From Arthrobacter sp. zg-Y820 (GTDB lineage Bacteria; Actinomycetota; Actinomycetes; Actinomycetales; Micrococcaceae): DNA of 64,000 nucleotides. Both the position numbers and the translations under genes were made by a program. The notes below the pieces were generated by a model. It worked only from the letters and a program-made list of their open reading frames with translations. It was not told the origin of the DNA and did not search any database. Positions 37,153 to 46,029 of this stretch are shown here, one piece after another. Within the stretch, counting starts at the first letter, position 1. The number at the start of each line of letters is the position of its first letter. The DNA lies in contig NZ_CP126247.1 of assembly GCF_030142155.1 (NCBI RefSeq), positions 3,348,001 through 3,412,000 on the forward strand, written 5' to 3'.

Positions 37153-37164
37153 CTACAGCTGTAG
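37153..37164. promoter_or_regulatory. 12-bp palindrome upstream of mrpA
   Basis: CTACAGCTGTAG, a perfect palindrome 40 bp upstream of the mrpA start in the divergent mrp/UMF1 intergenic region. It is a possible operator; no matching regulator gene is adjacent. Confidence 0.4.
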
Positions 37165-37314
37165 TTATCAAGATGGTGGTCAGAGGGCGTATATCTATTC
37201 TACCCATGGCATACACCTAAGTTGCATTTGGGGTACCCGGCGCTACCCGGCGCGGGACATGCCGGTGCTTCGTTTGTGGCCCGGCGGAACCGCGGGCACC
37301 GATAGCATCTGGCT

Positions 37315-38685
37315 ATGGTCTCCAACACACAAGCACCCAGCACCTCCTCCGCCGGCGCGCCGGCGGTGGTCCGGAAACGGCAGATCCTCGCCTGGGCGGC
37401 CTGGGACTGGGGATCAGCGGCGTTCAACGCGGTGATGACCACCTTCGTCTTCACCGTGTATCTGACCTCGGAGAGCTTCGGCGGAGAGGCTCACGCTTCC
37501 TCGGTCCTCGGCTACGGCGTCGCTCTGGCCGGGCTTGCAGTGGCCGTGCTGGCCCCCGTCGTCGGGCAGCGCTCGGATGCCGGCGGCCGGCGCAAGACCT
37601 GGCTGGGCGTGAACACGGCGCTGGTGTGCCTGGTGACCGCGCTGTGCTTCTTCGTCTATCCGCGCCCGGAATTCCTCTTGCTGGGCGTGGCGCTCATCGC
37701 CCTGGGCAACGTCTTCAACGAGTTCGCGGGCGTGAATTACAACGCAATGCTGTCGCAGATCTCTACCCCGGCCAACGTGGGCAGGGTCAGCGGCTTCGGC
37801 TGGGGCATGGGATACGTTGGCGGGATCGCCGCCCTGGCCGCAGTGCTTGTGGGCTTCATCAACCCCGACGTCGGATGGTTTGGCGTCACGTCCGAGGACG
37901 GGCTGAACATCCGCGCCGTGGCCGTCTTCGCCGCCGTATGGCTGGCAGTGTTTGCGCTGCCCGTGCTGTTTGCGGTGCCGGAGGTTCCCCGGCGGGAACG
38001 GGCTGCCGGAATTGGTTTCTTTGCGTCCTACGGCCTGCTGTTCCGCCGCATCAAGGCCATTTTCAAGACCAGCCCGCACACCGTCTGGTTCCTGCTGGCC
38101 AGCGCGGTGTTCCGCGACGGCCTGGCCGCGGTCTTCACCTTCGGCGGCGTGATTGCCTCCGGGACCTTCGGCTGGGAGCTGTCCCAGGTGATCATCTTTG
38201 CGATCTTCGGCAACGTCGTGGCCGCGGTGGGCGCCATAGCCGGCGGCTTCCTGGACGACCGCGCCGGACCGAAGAACGTCATTGTCTTCTCCCTGGTCGG
38301 CCTGCTCATCTCCGGCGGAGTGATTGGCCTGTTCGGGGCCGAAGATGTGAGCCTGCTGGGACTGCAGTGGTCCGGCGACACCACGTTCTGGATCTTCGGC
38401 CTGCTGCTCTGCCTGTTCGTGGGTCCGGCGCAGTCAGCGTCCCGCGCGTTCCTGGCCCGGCTGGCCCCGGAGGGCGAGGAAGCCGAACTGTTTGGGCTCT
38501 ATGCCACGACCGGCCGGGCCGTGAGCTTCCTGGCACCGGCCCTGTTCGCGGCGTTCATCAGCATCTTCGGCGCCCAGCGGTACGGCATCCTGGGCATCCT
38601 GCTCGTGCTGCTCCTGGGCCTGCTGGTCCTGCTGCCGGTCCGCTCCCCCGGCAAGACACCGCGTGCGGTGGTTCCGGAGGTCTAG
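37315..38685 (+). CDS. MFS transporter, UMF1/ATG22-like family
   Basis: A 456-residue protein with about 12 membrane helices. The N-terminus 'ILAWAAWDWGSAAFNAVMTTFVFTVYL' is the signature of the UMF1 (ATG22-like) group of the major facilitator superfamily, for which no bacterial substrate is known to me. A TAGCAT -10 box ends six bases before the ATG (leaderless). It runs divergently from mrpA and converges on dcd. Confidence 0.85.
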   Translation: MVSNTQAPSTSSAGAPAVVRKRQILAWAAWDWGSAAFNAVMTTFVFTVYLTSESFGGEAHASSVLGYGVALAGLAVAVLAPVVGQRSDAGGRRKTWLGVNTALVCLVTALCFFVYPRPEFLLLGVALIALGNVFNEFAGVNYNAMLSQISTPANVGRVSGFGWGMGYVGGIAALAAVLVGFINPDVGWFGVTSEDGLNIRAVAVFAAVWLAVFALPVLFAVPEVPRRERAAGIGFFASYGLLFRRIKAIFKTSPHTVWFLLASAVFRDGLAAVFTFGGVIASGTFGWELSQVIIFAIFGNVVAAVGAIAGGFLDDRAGPKNVIVFSLVGLLISGGVIGLFGAEDVSLLGLQWSGDTTFWIFGLLLCLFVGPAQSASRAFLARLAPEGEEAELFGLYATTGRAVSFLAPALFAAFISIFGAQRYGILGILLVLLLGLLVLLPVRSPGKTPRAVVPEV

Positions 38686-38750
38686 CGGGCCGACCGGCTC
38701 GGCCGACCGGGGGCCCGGACCGCCCGGTGGGCCGGTCGAAGGAACCGGGC

Positions 38751-39326
38751 CTAGACCGTAGTGCGGTGGAAGTTCAGGTGGCTGAGCGACGCCGTCGGAC
38801 CGCGCTGTCCCTGGTAGCGGTTGCCGTACTGGCCGGAGCCGTAGGCGAATTCCGCCGGCGAGGTCAGCCGGAAGAAGCACAGCTGGCCGATCTTGGATCC
38901 GGGCCAGAGCTTGATCGGCAGCGTCGCCATGTTCGACAGCTCCAGGGTGACATGGCCGGAGAAGCCGGGGTCGATGAAACCCGCGGTGGAGTGCGTGAGC
39001 AGGCCGAGCCGGCCCAGTGAGGACTTGCCCTCCAGCCGCGCGGCGATGTCGTCGGGCAGCGTCACGGTCTCGTAGGTGGAGCCGAGCACAAACTCTCCCG
39101 GATGCAGGATGAACGGCTCGTCCGGGTCAACCTCCACCAGGCGGGTCAGGTCCGGCTGGTCCAGGGAGGGGTCGATGTGCGCGTACTTGTGGTTGTCGAA
39201 GAGCCGGAAGAACCGGTCAATGCGCACGTCCACACTGGACGGCTGGACCATTCCGGGTTCGTAGGGATCGAGAACAATCCGCTTGTCGGCAATTTCGGTT
39301 CGGATGTCGCGGTCAGAAATCAGCAC
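38751..39326 (-). CDS. dcd: dCTP deaminase (bifunctional DCD-DUT type)
   Basis: Homotrimeric pyrimidine-nucleotide enzyme, 191 residues. '[15 protein letters not shown]', '[33 protein letters not shown]' and the C-terminal lid '[17 protein letters not shown]' are the dCTP deaminase motifs; the mycobacterial-type enzyme also performs dUTP hydrolysis, giving dUMP directly. Length and sequence fit that group. GTG start at 39326, with TATTTT ending six bases before it, so translation is probably leaderless. Confidence 0.93.
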   Translation of the reverse strand: MLISDRDIRTEIADKRIVLDPYEPGMVQPSSVDVRIDRFFRLFDNHKYAHIDPSLDQPDLTRLVEVDPDEPFILHPGEFVLGSTYETVTLPDDIAARLEGKSSLGRLGLLTHSTAGFIDPGFSGHVTLELSNMATLPIKLWPGSKIGQLCFFRLTSPAEFAYGSGQYGNRYQGQRGPTASLSHLNFHRTTV

Positions 39327-39381
39327 CTTCTAAAAATAGCGCATCGGCGCCGGCACTCCCGCCGGAGTCCCGCCGGGCCGG

Positions 39382-40236
39382 CTACCGGCCGATCTCCGTC
39401 CGGACGGCGTACAGCTCGGGGAAGAACGTCAGTTCCAGTGCCCGCTGCAGGAAGGAAGCACCGGAGGAACCACCGGTTCCCCGCTTGAATCCGATGGTGC
39501 GCTCCACCGTCTTCAGGTGCCGGAAGCGCCACAGCTGGAAGTTGTCTTCCAGATCCACCAGCTCCTCGCAGGCTTCATAAACGTCCCAGTGCTCCGCGGC
39601 GTTCTCGTAAACGTGTTGGTAAACACGCATCAGGGCCTCGTTGGCCACGTGCGCCTGGCTGAAGTCGCGGGTCAGCAGTTCTTCCGGAACGTCGTAGCCG
39701 CGGCGGTGCAGGAAGAAGATGAACTCGTCGTAGATGCTGGTCTGGTCCAGCAGCCCGGTGAGCAGCTCAACGGCCGCCGGGTCCGCGGCAAAGACGTTCA
39801 CCATGGCCGCGTTCTTGTTGCCGAGCAGGAATTCCACCGCCCGGTACTGATGGGACTGGAAACCGCTCGAGGCTCCCAGATCCCCGCGGAATTCCGCGTA
39901 CTCCGACGGCGTCAGCGTGGCCAGCACCGACCACTGTTCCGTCAGCGAGCGCTGAATGTGCTTGATGCGGGCGATGCCCTTCATTGCCCCGCGCAGATCG
40001 TCGCCTGCCAGCTTGGAACGCACCGAACGCAGCTCGTGCAGGACCAGCTTCAGCCACAGCTCGGAGGTCTGGTGCTGGATGATGAAGAGCATTTCGTCGT
40101 GGTGCTCCGGACTGCTGACCGGATGCTGGGCCCCCAGCAGCTGATCCAGGGCCAAGTAGCTTCCGTAACTCATCTTGTCGGTGAAGTCCCGTTCGATGCC
40201 CGGTTCCAGGCTGCGGGTATTCCTGCTGACACTCAT
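39382..40236 (-). CDS. kynA: Tryptophan 2,3-dioxygenase
   Basis: Heme enzyme that opens the indole ring of tryptophan to N-formylkynurenine. The 284-residue all-helical protein carries 'YGSYLALDQLLGAQHP', 'DEMLFIIQHQTSELWLKL', 'SGFQSHQYRAVEFLLG' and 'RHLKTVERTIGFKRGTGGSSG', which hold the substrate Arg/Tyr/His and the proximal-heme region. No kynureninase or formamidase gene follows in this window, so the rest of the pathway must be elsewhere. GGAG precedes the ATG. Confidence 0.95.
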   Translation of the reverse strand: MSVSRNTRSLEPGIERDFTDKMSYGSYLALDQLLGAQHPVSSPEHHDEMLFIIQHQTSELWLKLVLHELRSVRSKLAGDDLRGAMKGIARIKHIQRSLTEQWSVLATLTPSEYAEFRGDLGASSGFQSHQYRAVEFLLGNKNAAMVNVFAADPAAVELLTGLLDQTSIYDEFIFFLHRRGYDVPEELLTRDFSQAHVANEALMRVYQHVYENAAEHWDVYEACEELVDLEDNFQLWRFRHLKTVERTIGFKRGTGGSSGASFLQRALELTFFPELYAVRTEIGR

Positions 40237-40408
40237 CGGTGCTCCGTTTTTCGCTGATCGGTCCGGACAGCTCCCACGGTAGCTTCACGGTCCGCGGCCC
40301 GCTCCCCCGCCGCGCTCGAAGCCTGCCCCCCGCTTGAAACACCCCCCTGCTGCTGTGCCAAACTTGCCGCTGAGCATTCTGGTTTTAACAACTTCTGAGG
40401 AGAGACCC

Positions 40409-40930
40409 ATGGCGGAGAACACTGACAACACCGACGGCGCCGGACAGGACACTTCCGTGCCGGGCCAGGCACAGTATTCCGATCCCGAGGGCGCGGCCGC
40501 CCTGGAGGAAGCGATTGTTGCCGGGAAGGAGGGGCGGATCAGCAGCCAGGAACTGGTGGCGCGCATCTGCGAGTCGGAGCTGCTCAGCGTCGGCCGGCTT
40601 CAGGACGACCAGGATCCCTCCTCCTTCCAAGCCCTCGTCCTGAAGTCTCCGGAAGGTGACTCGGCGGTGGCTGCCACCTTCACCACAGCCGGGCGCGTGC
40701 CCGAGCAGATCCGCGAACAGGCCCCGGTCATGGTCAAGGCCGGCGGCGAAGCCACGCTGCGCAGCATCGCGCAGGGTTACGGCCTGGCCATCAACCCCGG
40801 CAGCGACATGGGCCTTGAACTGGGTCCGGAGGGCGTGGCGGCCATCGTTGCCGCTTACGACCAGGCGGCAGCCAACCGGGCACCCGACTCCGCCCCCGAC
40901 GGAGCAGAAGGAAACCCGCAGGCACAGTAG
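40409..40930 (+). CDS. SseB-family protein
   Basis: A 173-residue soluble protein of the SseB N-terminal family. The helix 'AAALEEAIVAGKEGRISSQELVARICESELLSV' and 'APVMVKAGGEATLRSIAQGYGLAINPGSDMGLELGPEGVAAI' match it; the function of the actinobacterial members is not known. The ends are acidic and probably disordered. GAGGAGA precedes the ATG. Single gene between kynA and the peptidase pair. Confidence 0.75.
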   Translation: MAENTDNTDGAGQDTSVPGQAQYSDPEGAAALEEAIVAGKEGRISSQELVARICESELLSVGRLQDDQDPSSFQALVLKSPEGDSAVAATFTTAGRVPEQIREQAPVMVKAGGEATLRSIAQGYGLAINPGSDMGLELGPEGVAAIVAAYDQAAANRAPDSAPDGAEGNPQAQ

Positions 40931-41034
40931 AAGGGTTGGACCTCCCGTCCTTGCCATGTCGGAGGGGCCCTCTAGGCTGAGGCTCCGGGCGCAGTTCCTG
41001 CTCCCGGCTCGAGACCGATTCTTGGAGGACTCCC

Positions 41035-42078
41035 ATGATCTGTTCGATCGTTCCGCCCTACCTCCTGGCCCGCATCGCCGAGCAGCAGGACGGCAGCTTC
41101 AGCCGGGCCGCGGAGGCAGCGCGGCGGGCGCTGGCCGAGCTGCCTCCCGTGCAGCAGGCCCGCGCGCAGGCCCGGCAGGCTCCGGCACCGCACCCGGGCA
41201 CCGCCGTCGTTCCATCGCTGCGGCGGGAGGTGTCCGACGCCGGCGGCACGGAAACCCTGCCCGGCGCCCTGGTCCGGGCGGAGGGCAGCGGGCCCTCCGG
41301 TGACAGCTCGGTCGACGAAGCGTACGAGGGACTCGGAGCCACCCACGCCCTCTTCAGCGACGTGTACGGCAGGTCCTCGGTCGACGGCGCCGGCGGGGTG
41401 CTGGCCGCCACCGTCCATTACGGCCGCGACTACGACAATGCGTTCTGGGACGGCGAGCGGATGGTCTGCGGGGACGGCGACGGCGAGGTCTTTGAACGAT
41501 TCACCAAGTCGCTGACGGTGATCGGCCACGAGCTGGCGCACGGCCTCATCCAGTACACCTCCCGCTTCGAATACCAGGACCAGGCCGGGGCGCTGAACGA
41601 GTCGGTCTCCGATGTGTTCGGCGTTCTCGTCGAACAAAAGCTCCTCCGCCAGGAAGCGGGGGACGCCGCCTGGCTGGTGGGCGCCGGCTTGTTCACGGCG
41701 CAGGTCTCGGGCGCCGCCCTGCGTTCCCTGAAGGCTCCCGGCACGGCCTACGACGACGACGTCCTGGGCCGGGACCCGCAGCCCGCCACCATGGCCGGTT
41801 ATGTTTCCACGACAGCGGACAACGGCGGCGTTCACATCAACTCGGGGATACCCAACCATGCCTTCTATTTGGCCGCCGTCGCCATGGGCAGCTATGCCTG
41901 GGAACGCGCCGGGCAGATCTGGTACGACACAATCACCGAGCAGACACTTCCCGTGGACTGCACCTTCTCCCTCTTCGCGGCCGGGACGCTGCTTGCCACC
42001 GAGAAGCGCTACGGAACGTCCGGGCCTGAATACGGCGCCGTCGCCGACGCCTGGGAAGCCGTGGGAGTGCGGCCGTGA
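41035..42078 (+). CDS. Protealysin-like M4 metallopeptidase
   Basis: Thermolysin-family zinc protease of 347 residues. It has no signal peptide; the N-terminal 'ICSIVPPYLLARIAEQ' is the short protealysin propeptide (PLN_propep) rather than the long secretory FTP pro-region. Catalytic motifs: H165-E-L-A-H169 and, 20 residues later, E189 in 'LNESVSDVFG'; the C-domain His lies in 'NGGVHINSGIPNHAFY' near residue 266. GGAGG precedes the ATG. The emfourin-type inhibitor gene overlaps its stop by four bases. Confidence 0.92.
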   Translation: MICSIVPPYLLARIAEQQDGSFSRAAEAARRALAELPPVQQARAQARQAPAPHPGTAVVPSLRREVSDAGGTETLPGALVRAEGSGPSGDSSVDEAYEGLGATHALFSDVYGRSSVDGAGGVLAATVHYGRDYDNAFWDGERMVCGDGDGEVFERFTKSLTVIGHELAHGLIQYTSRFEYQDQAGALNESVSDVFGVLVEQKLLRQEAGDAAWLVGAGLFTAQVSGAALRSLKAPGTAYDDDVLGRDPQPATMAGYVSTTADNGGVHINSGIPNHAFYLAAVAMGSYAWERAGQIWYDTITEQTLPVDCTFSLFAAGTLLATEKRYGTSGPEYGAVADAWEAVGVRP

Positions 42079-42371
42079 AGATAGTGGTGGTCCGCACCGG
42101 CGGTTTCGCGGGCCTCACCCGGGTCTGGAGCATTCAGGTCAGCGCCGAGGAAGCGGAGCAGGAGTGGCTGCCGCTGTTGCAGAATCCGCCGCCGGGACAG
42201 CCCGCCGGCCCGGACCGGTTCGTTTATGACATCCAAGTGGGCCATTTCACGGCCACCCTGCCCGAGAGCTGTGTGCAGGGAAGGTGGCGGGATCTGGTGG
42301 AGCGCGCACGCCAAGGCGCCCGGAATGCCGGAGCCGACGGGCTGGATGACGGGCCGGCCGACGCACCCTAA
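42075..42371 (+). CDS. Emfourin-like protealysin inhibitor
   Basis: A 98-residue small protein of the emfourin family of M4-peptidase inhibitors, first described from the protealysin operon of Serratia. 'MKIVVVRTGGFAGLTRVWSI' and 'FVYDIQVGHFTATLPESCV' fit that fold. The GTG overlaps the peptidase stop (GTGA), so enzyme and inhibitor are made together, as in known protealysin operons. Confidence 0.85.
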   Translation: MKIVVVRTGGFAGLTRVWSIQVSAEEAEQEWLPLLQNPPPGQPAGPDRFVYDIQVGHFTATLPESCVQGRWRDLVERARQGARNAGADGLDDGPADAP

Positions 42372-42419
42372 CGCCCAAATTCCGTGAGGCCGCGGTTACA
42401 TGTAAAGTGGTTGCCTGTG

Positions 42420-42433
42420 CCGGAGTACTCCGG
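42420..42433. repeat. 14-bp palindrome immediately before tRNA-Gly
   Basis: CCGGAGTACTCCGG, perfect. It ends four bases before the tRNA 5' end. It could be a stem in the pre-tRNA leader, an operator or an attenuator. Confidence 0.5.
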
Positions 42434-42437
42434 CTCT

Positions 42438-42511
42438 GCGGGCGTAGCTCAATGGTAGAGCGCTAGCTTCCCAAGCTTGATACGCGGGTTCGATTCCCGT
42501 CGCCCGCTCCA
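42438..42511 (+). tRNA. tRNA-Gly (anticodon CCC)
   Basis: Full cloverleaf: acceptor GCGGGCG/CGCCCGC, D stem GCTC/GAGC, anticodon loop TTCCCAA with anticodon CCC at 42470-42472, T arm with TTCGATT and an encoded 3' CCA. The anticodon stem has one U-U mismatch (CTAGC against GCTTG). Reads the GGG codon. Confidence 0.95.
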
Positions 42512-42515
42512 CCTG

Positions 42516-42550
42516 ACGGCCCCCGGAATCCTCGAGATTCCGGGGGCCGT
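42516..42550 (+). terminator. Terminator after tRNA-Gly
   Basis: A perfect 15-bp hairpin: ACGGCCCCCGGAATC, five-base loop, exact complement, then CGTGTTT. It begins five bases after the tRNA and separates it from the AEC transporter gene. The T-run is short. Confidence 0.75.
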
Positions 42551-42579
42551 CGTGTTTCTGCGTGCTCCGCTGCCACCCG

Positions 42580-42585
42580 TATACT
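42580..42585 (+). promoter_or_regulatory. -10 box of the AEC transporter leader
   Basis: TATACT, a five-of-six match to TATAAT, eight bases before the ATG of a short ORF. No convincing -35. It would start transcripts close to that ATG. Confidence 0.5.
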
Positions 42586-42593
42586 GGGCCGCG

Positions 42594-42671
42594 ATGAGCC
42601 GCTTAGTTACCCACTCCATGATGTTTCCGTCCGAGATCCGCCGGGTCTCCGCCACCATCCCCGTTTCGTAG
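42594..42671 (+). CDS. Possible 25-codon leader ORF
   Basis: ATG to TAG, encoding 25 residues beginning MSRLVTHSMM and ending SATIPVS, with a rare TTA codon at position 4. It lies just after the TATACT box and ends six bases before the AEC transporter's GTG, which lacks a ribosome site. It may be a leader peptide used for translation coupling or control. Product similarity is unknown to me. Confidence 0.35.
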   Translation: MSRLVTHSMMFPSEIRRVSATIPVS

Positions 42672-42677
42672 TTCCCG

Positions 42678-43604
42678 GTGCTGGGGGTACTCACTGGGTT
42701 TACGGTTGTCTGGATCATCATCCTGGCCGGTTATGTGATTGGCAGGCTGGGCGTGCTGGGCGGCAACGCCCAAACCGTGCTGAGCCGGCTGGCGTTTTTT
42801 GTGGCTTCGCCTGCGCTGCTGCTGGTGACGCTGAGCGACGCCGACCTGCACACCGTTTTCTCCCTGCCGCTCCTGGTCGCAGCGGTCAGCGCCCTCCTGA
42901 CAGCGCTCCTCTTCCTGCTGTGCACCCGCTGGTGGCTGCGCCGGCCGTTCCCGGAGGCCCTCATATCGGCGATGTCCTCGTCGGTGGTCAATGCCGCGAA
43001 CCTCGGCCTGCCGATCGCCGTGTACGTGCTCGGAGACGCCGCCTACATCGCGCCGGTCCTCATCTTCCAGCTGGCATTTTTCACACCGGTGTTCCTGATG
43101 CTCATGGATTCAAGCACCAGCGGCCGGCGGACCTCGGTGCTGTCATTCCTGGCCCAGATTGGCCGCAACCCCATCATCATCGGCACCCTGATCGGGCTGA
43201 TCCTGGCTGCCACCGGACTTCAGCTGCCCGTGATCATCCTGGAACCGGTCACGCTGATCGGCGGAGCAGCGGTACCGGCGATGCTGCTGGCGTTCGGCAT
43301 CTCCCTGGTCGGTTCCCGGCCGCTGCACCGCGACGGCGGCCGGCGGATCGACGTCGTCCTGGCGTCGGCCTTCAAACTGGTGCTGCAACCGGCCCTGGCC
43401 TACCTGCTGGCCCGGTTCGTCCTCGGGATGGAGGGGCACCTGCTGTTCGCCGTCGTCGTCACCGCAGCCCTGCCCACCGCACAGAACGTATTTGTTGCTG
43501 CAACCCGGTACGAGGAGGGCGTGCTCGTTGCCAAGGACACCGTCCTGTTGACCACCATCATCTCCCTGCCGGTCCTAGTGGCGGTCGCTGCACTCCTGAC
43601 CTGA
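42678..43604 (+). CDS. AEC family transporter (malate/auxin-efflux-carrier type)
   Basis: A 308-residue membrane protein with ten hydrophobic segments of the AEC (Mem_trans) family. 'FVASPALLLVTLSDADL', 'SSVVNAANLGLPIAVYVLG' and 'AALPTAQNVFVAATRYEEG' are the conserved carboxylate-path helices. Substrate unassigned; relatives carry malate or other organic acids. The GTG is preceded by no good ribosome site; a short leader ORF stops six bases upstream. Confidence 0.85.
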   Translation: MLGVLTGFTVVWIIILAGYVIGRLGVLGGNAQTVLSRLAFFVASPALLLVTLSDADLHTVFSLPLLVAAVSALLTALLFLLCTRWWLRRPFPEALISAMSSSVVNAANLGLPIAVYVLGDAAYIAPVLIFQLAFFTPVFLMLMDSSTSGRRTSVLSFLAQIGRNPIIIGTLIGLILAATGLQLPVIILEPVTLIGGAAVPAMLLAFGISLVGSRPLHRDGGRRIDVVLASAFKLVLQPALAYLLARFVLGMEGHLLFAVVVTAALPTAQNVFVAATRYEEGVLVAKDTVLLTTIISLPVLVAVAALLT

Positions 43605-43744
43605 GCAAACCACCTTCCCGCGCCGATGGGACAGTGGCGAAAAACACGGTCAGGGCATAGTGTCTTTCGAAAGGCTGCTTAGGGTGGCAGCCGCCGCGGA
43701 GTTTTCGGACTCTGCGCCTACGACGAGGTGGAGGCACAACACCG

Positions 43745-45064
43745 ATGCCAACGGATGCAAGATACTACGGCCCATCCCGTATGAGGAAACATGCAGCTGC
43801 GGGGTTTGCCCTCGCCGTTGGAGCAACGTTGCTGAGTGGCTGCAGCTCCAGCGAAGGTGCTCCCACCCTTACCTGGTACATCAACCCGGACGACGGCGGC
43901 CAGGCCGAACTGGCATCCCGGTGCAGCGACGCTTCCGGCGGCGCCTACACCATCGAAACATCGTTGCTTCCCAATGACGCCGCCTCCCAGCGTGAACAGC
44001 TGGCCCGGCGCCTGGCTGCCGGCGACAAGACCATGGACATCATGAGCCTGGACCCGCCGAACGTCCCCGAGTACGCCGAACCCGGTTATCTGGCCCCGGT
44101 TCCGGAGGACGTCGTCGAGCGCACCACCCAGAATGTCGTGGAGGGCGCGCTGGCCGGTGCCACGTGGAAGGACGAAATCGTCGCGGTGCCGTTCTGGGCC
44201 AACACGCAGATCCTCTGGTACCGGAAGTCCGTCGCCGCGGCTGCCGGACTCGACATGAGCCAGCCGGTCACCTGGGACCAAATCATGCAGGCGGCGCAGG
44301 ACCAGGGAAAGTTCCTGGGCGTCCAGGGAGCCCGGGCCGAGTCAATGACGGTGTGGGTGAACGCGCTCATTGAATCGGCAGGCGGACAGATCGTGGAGAA
44401 CCCCGATGCGCCGGCGGACGAGCTGCAGCTCGGCGTCGATACCGACGCCGGCAAAGCCGCCGCGGAGATCGTGTCCACCATCGGCAAGGACGGATTGGGC
44501 GGACCCGGTCTTCCCACCCAGACCGAAAACACCTCAATGATCCAGTTCCAGGGCGACGAGGGCTCCTTCATGGTGAACTATCCCTTCGTCTGGCCGGCCA
44601 CAAACGCTGCCGTCGAGGCCGGAACCCTGCCCCAATCGCTCATTGATGACATTGGGTGGGCCCTGTACCCGCAGGTCAACGCCGGGGAGGACACAGCGCC
44701 CCCGCTGGGCGGCATCAACCTGGGAGTGGGCTCAAAGAGCGAGAATCCGGATTTGGCCTACCAAGCAATCGAGTGCATCGTCAGCCCGGAAAACCAGGCC
44801 TACTACTTCGCCACCAACGGCAACCCGCCGTCGAACACCGAGGCGTACAACGATCCGGAAGCCGTCTCGACCTTCCCCATGGCCGGAACCATCCGGGAAT
44901 CGCTGGAGTTGTCCAAGCCCCGGCCGCAGACGCCGTACTACAACGAGATTTCCACCGGAATCCAGCAGACGTGGACCCCTCCGAGCGATGTCGACCCGGA
45001 CACCACGCCGGCCACCAGCCAGGAATTCATAGTTGACGTCCTAAGAGGGGAGAAACTGCTGTGA
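43745..45064 (+). CDS. lpqY: Sugar ABC transporter substrate-binding lipoprotein, LpqY-like
   Basis: A 439-residue lipoprotein that binds trehalose or another oligosaccharide outside the membrane (SBP family 1). The signal peptide ends in the lipobox L-L-S-G-C (about residue 33). 'LTWYINPDDGGQAELA', 'SGGAYTIETSLLPNDAASQREQLARRLAAGDKTMDIMSLD' and 'VAVPFWANTQILWYRK' fit LpqY of mycobacteria. GGAGG precedes the ATG at 43745 by ten bases; a second ATG at 43781 is possible. First gene of the lpqY-sugA-sugB-sugC operon. Confidence 0.85.
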   Translation: MPTDARYYGPSRMRKHAAAGFALAVGATLLSGCSSSEGAPTLTWYINPDDGGQAELASRCSDASGGAYTIETSLLPNDAASQREQLARRLAAGDKTMDIMSLDPPNVPEYAEPGYLAPVPEDVVERTTQNVVEGALAGATWKDEIVAVPFWANTQILWYRKSVAAAAGLDMSQPVTWDQIMQAAQDQGKFLGVQGARAESMTVWVNALIESAGGQIVENPDAPADELQLGVDTDAGKAAAEIVSTIGKDGLGGPGLPTQTENTSMIQFQGDEGSFMVNYPFVWPATNAAVEAGTLPQSLIDDIGWALYPQVNAGEDTAPPLGGINLGVGSKSENPDLAYQAIECIVSPENQAYYFATNGNPPSNTEAYNDPEAVSTFPMAGTIRESLELSKPRPQTPYYNEISTGIQQTWTPPSDVDPDTTPATSQEFIVDVLRGEKLL

Positions 45065-46029
45065 GCACCTCCGTAGAAGCAGCCGTTCCGGGTGCCGCGG
45101 CGCGGGCCAAGGCACCGGCCAAGGCCAGGCTCAGCGACCGTGCCCGGGCCGAGCGCCGCCTTGGCTTCCTGCTGGCCGGACCGGCGTTCATCATCATGCT
45201 GGCCGTCACCGCCTATCCGATCCTGCTGGCGCTCTGGGAATCCTTGTTCAGTTACCGGCTGACCGCGCCCGCCGACCGGGAATTCATCGGACTCGGCAAT
45301 TACGGCGTCATCCTGACCGACGGACTGTTCTGGCGCGATCTGGGGGTCACGCTGCTCATCACCGTGGTCACCGTCGTGGTGGAGCTGATCCTCGGTTTCG
45401 CCCTGGCCCTGGTCATGAACAGCGCCCTGAAAACCGTCCGCGGCTGGCTGCGCACGGCAATCCTGGTTCCGTACGGCATCATCACCGTGGTGTCGGCTTT
45501 CGCCTGGTTCTACGCCTTCGACATCAACTCCGGCTACATCAATCACTGGTTCAGCTGGGTGCCGGGAATCAGCACCGACCTGAACTGGTTCGCCGACACC
45601 TGGACAGCACTGTTCGTCATCATGGCGTCGGAGATCTGGAAAACGACGCCGTTCATCTCCCTCCTGCTCCTGGCCGGGTTGGCCCAGGTTCCCGGCGAGC
45701 TTACCGAGGCCGCCGAAGTGGACGGTGCCACCTGGTGGCAGCGGATGCAGCGCGTGATCATCCCCAACATGAAAGCCGCCATCATGGTGGCCGTCCTGTT
45801 CCGCGCCCTGGATGCCTTCCGAATCTTCGACAACGTCTACATCATGACCGGCGGCGCGTACGGAACCGAGGTGCTGTCGCTGCTGGCCTACCGGACCTCG
45901 ATCACACGGCTGGAGATTGGCATGGGCTCGGCCGTTTCGGTTCTGCTGTTCGTGTGCGTGATTATCATCTGCTTCATCGCCATCAAACTATTCAAGGTGG
46001 ACCTCACCGGTGCACGAGGGGGTAACTAA
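45061..46029 (+). CDS. sugA: Sugar ABC transporter permease, SugA-like
   Basis: A 322-residue permease with six membrane helices and the EAA loop 'EAAEVDGATWWQRMQRVIIPNMK' that docks on the ATPase. N-terminus is Ala/Arg-rich. GTG start overlaps the lpqY stop. Works with SugB, SugC and LpqY. Confidence 0.87.
   Translation: MSTSVEAAVPGAAARAKAPAKARLSDRARAERRLGFLLAGPAFIIMLAVTAYPILLALWESLFSYRLTAPADREFIGLGNYGVILTDGLFWRDLGVTLLITVVTVVVELILGFALALVMNSALKTVRGWLRTAILVPYGIITVVSAFAWFYAFDINSGYINHWFSWVPGISTDLNWFADTWTALFVIMASEIWKTTPFISLLLLAGLAQVPGELTEAAEVDGATWWQRMQRVIIPNMKAAIMVAVLFRALDAFRIFDNVYIMTGGAYGTEVLSLLAYRTSITRLEIGMGSAVSVLLFVCVIIICFIAIKLFKVDLTGARGGN

Noticed and set aside
38686..38750. Terminator between the UMF1 and dcd genes
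   Set aside because: The spacer is full of GGCC/CCGG repeats that could pair in several ways, but no single stem with a T-run stands out.
43664..43673. CTTTCGAAAG palindrome upstream of lpqY as a sugar-repressor operator
   Set aside because: Only 10 bp and not near a convincing -10/-35; too short to claim without binding data.
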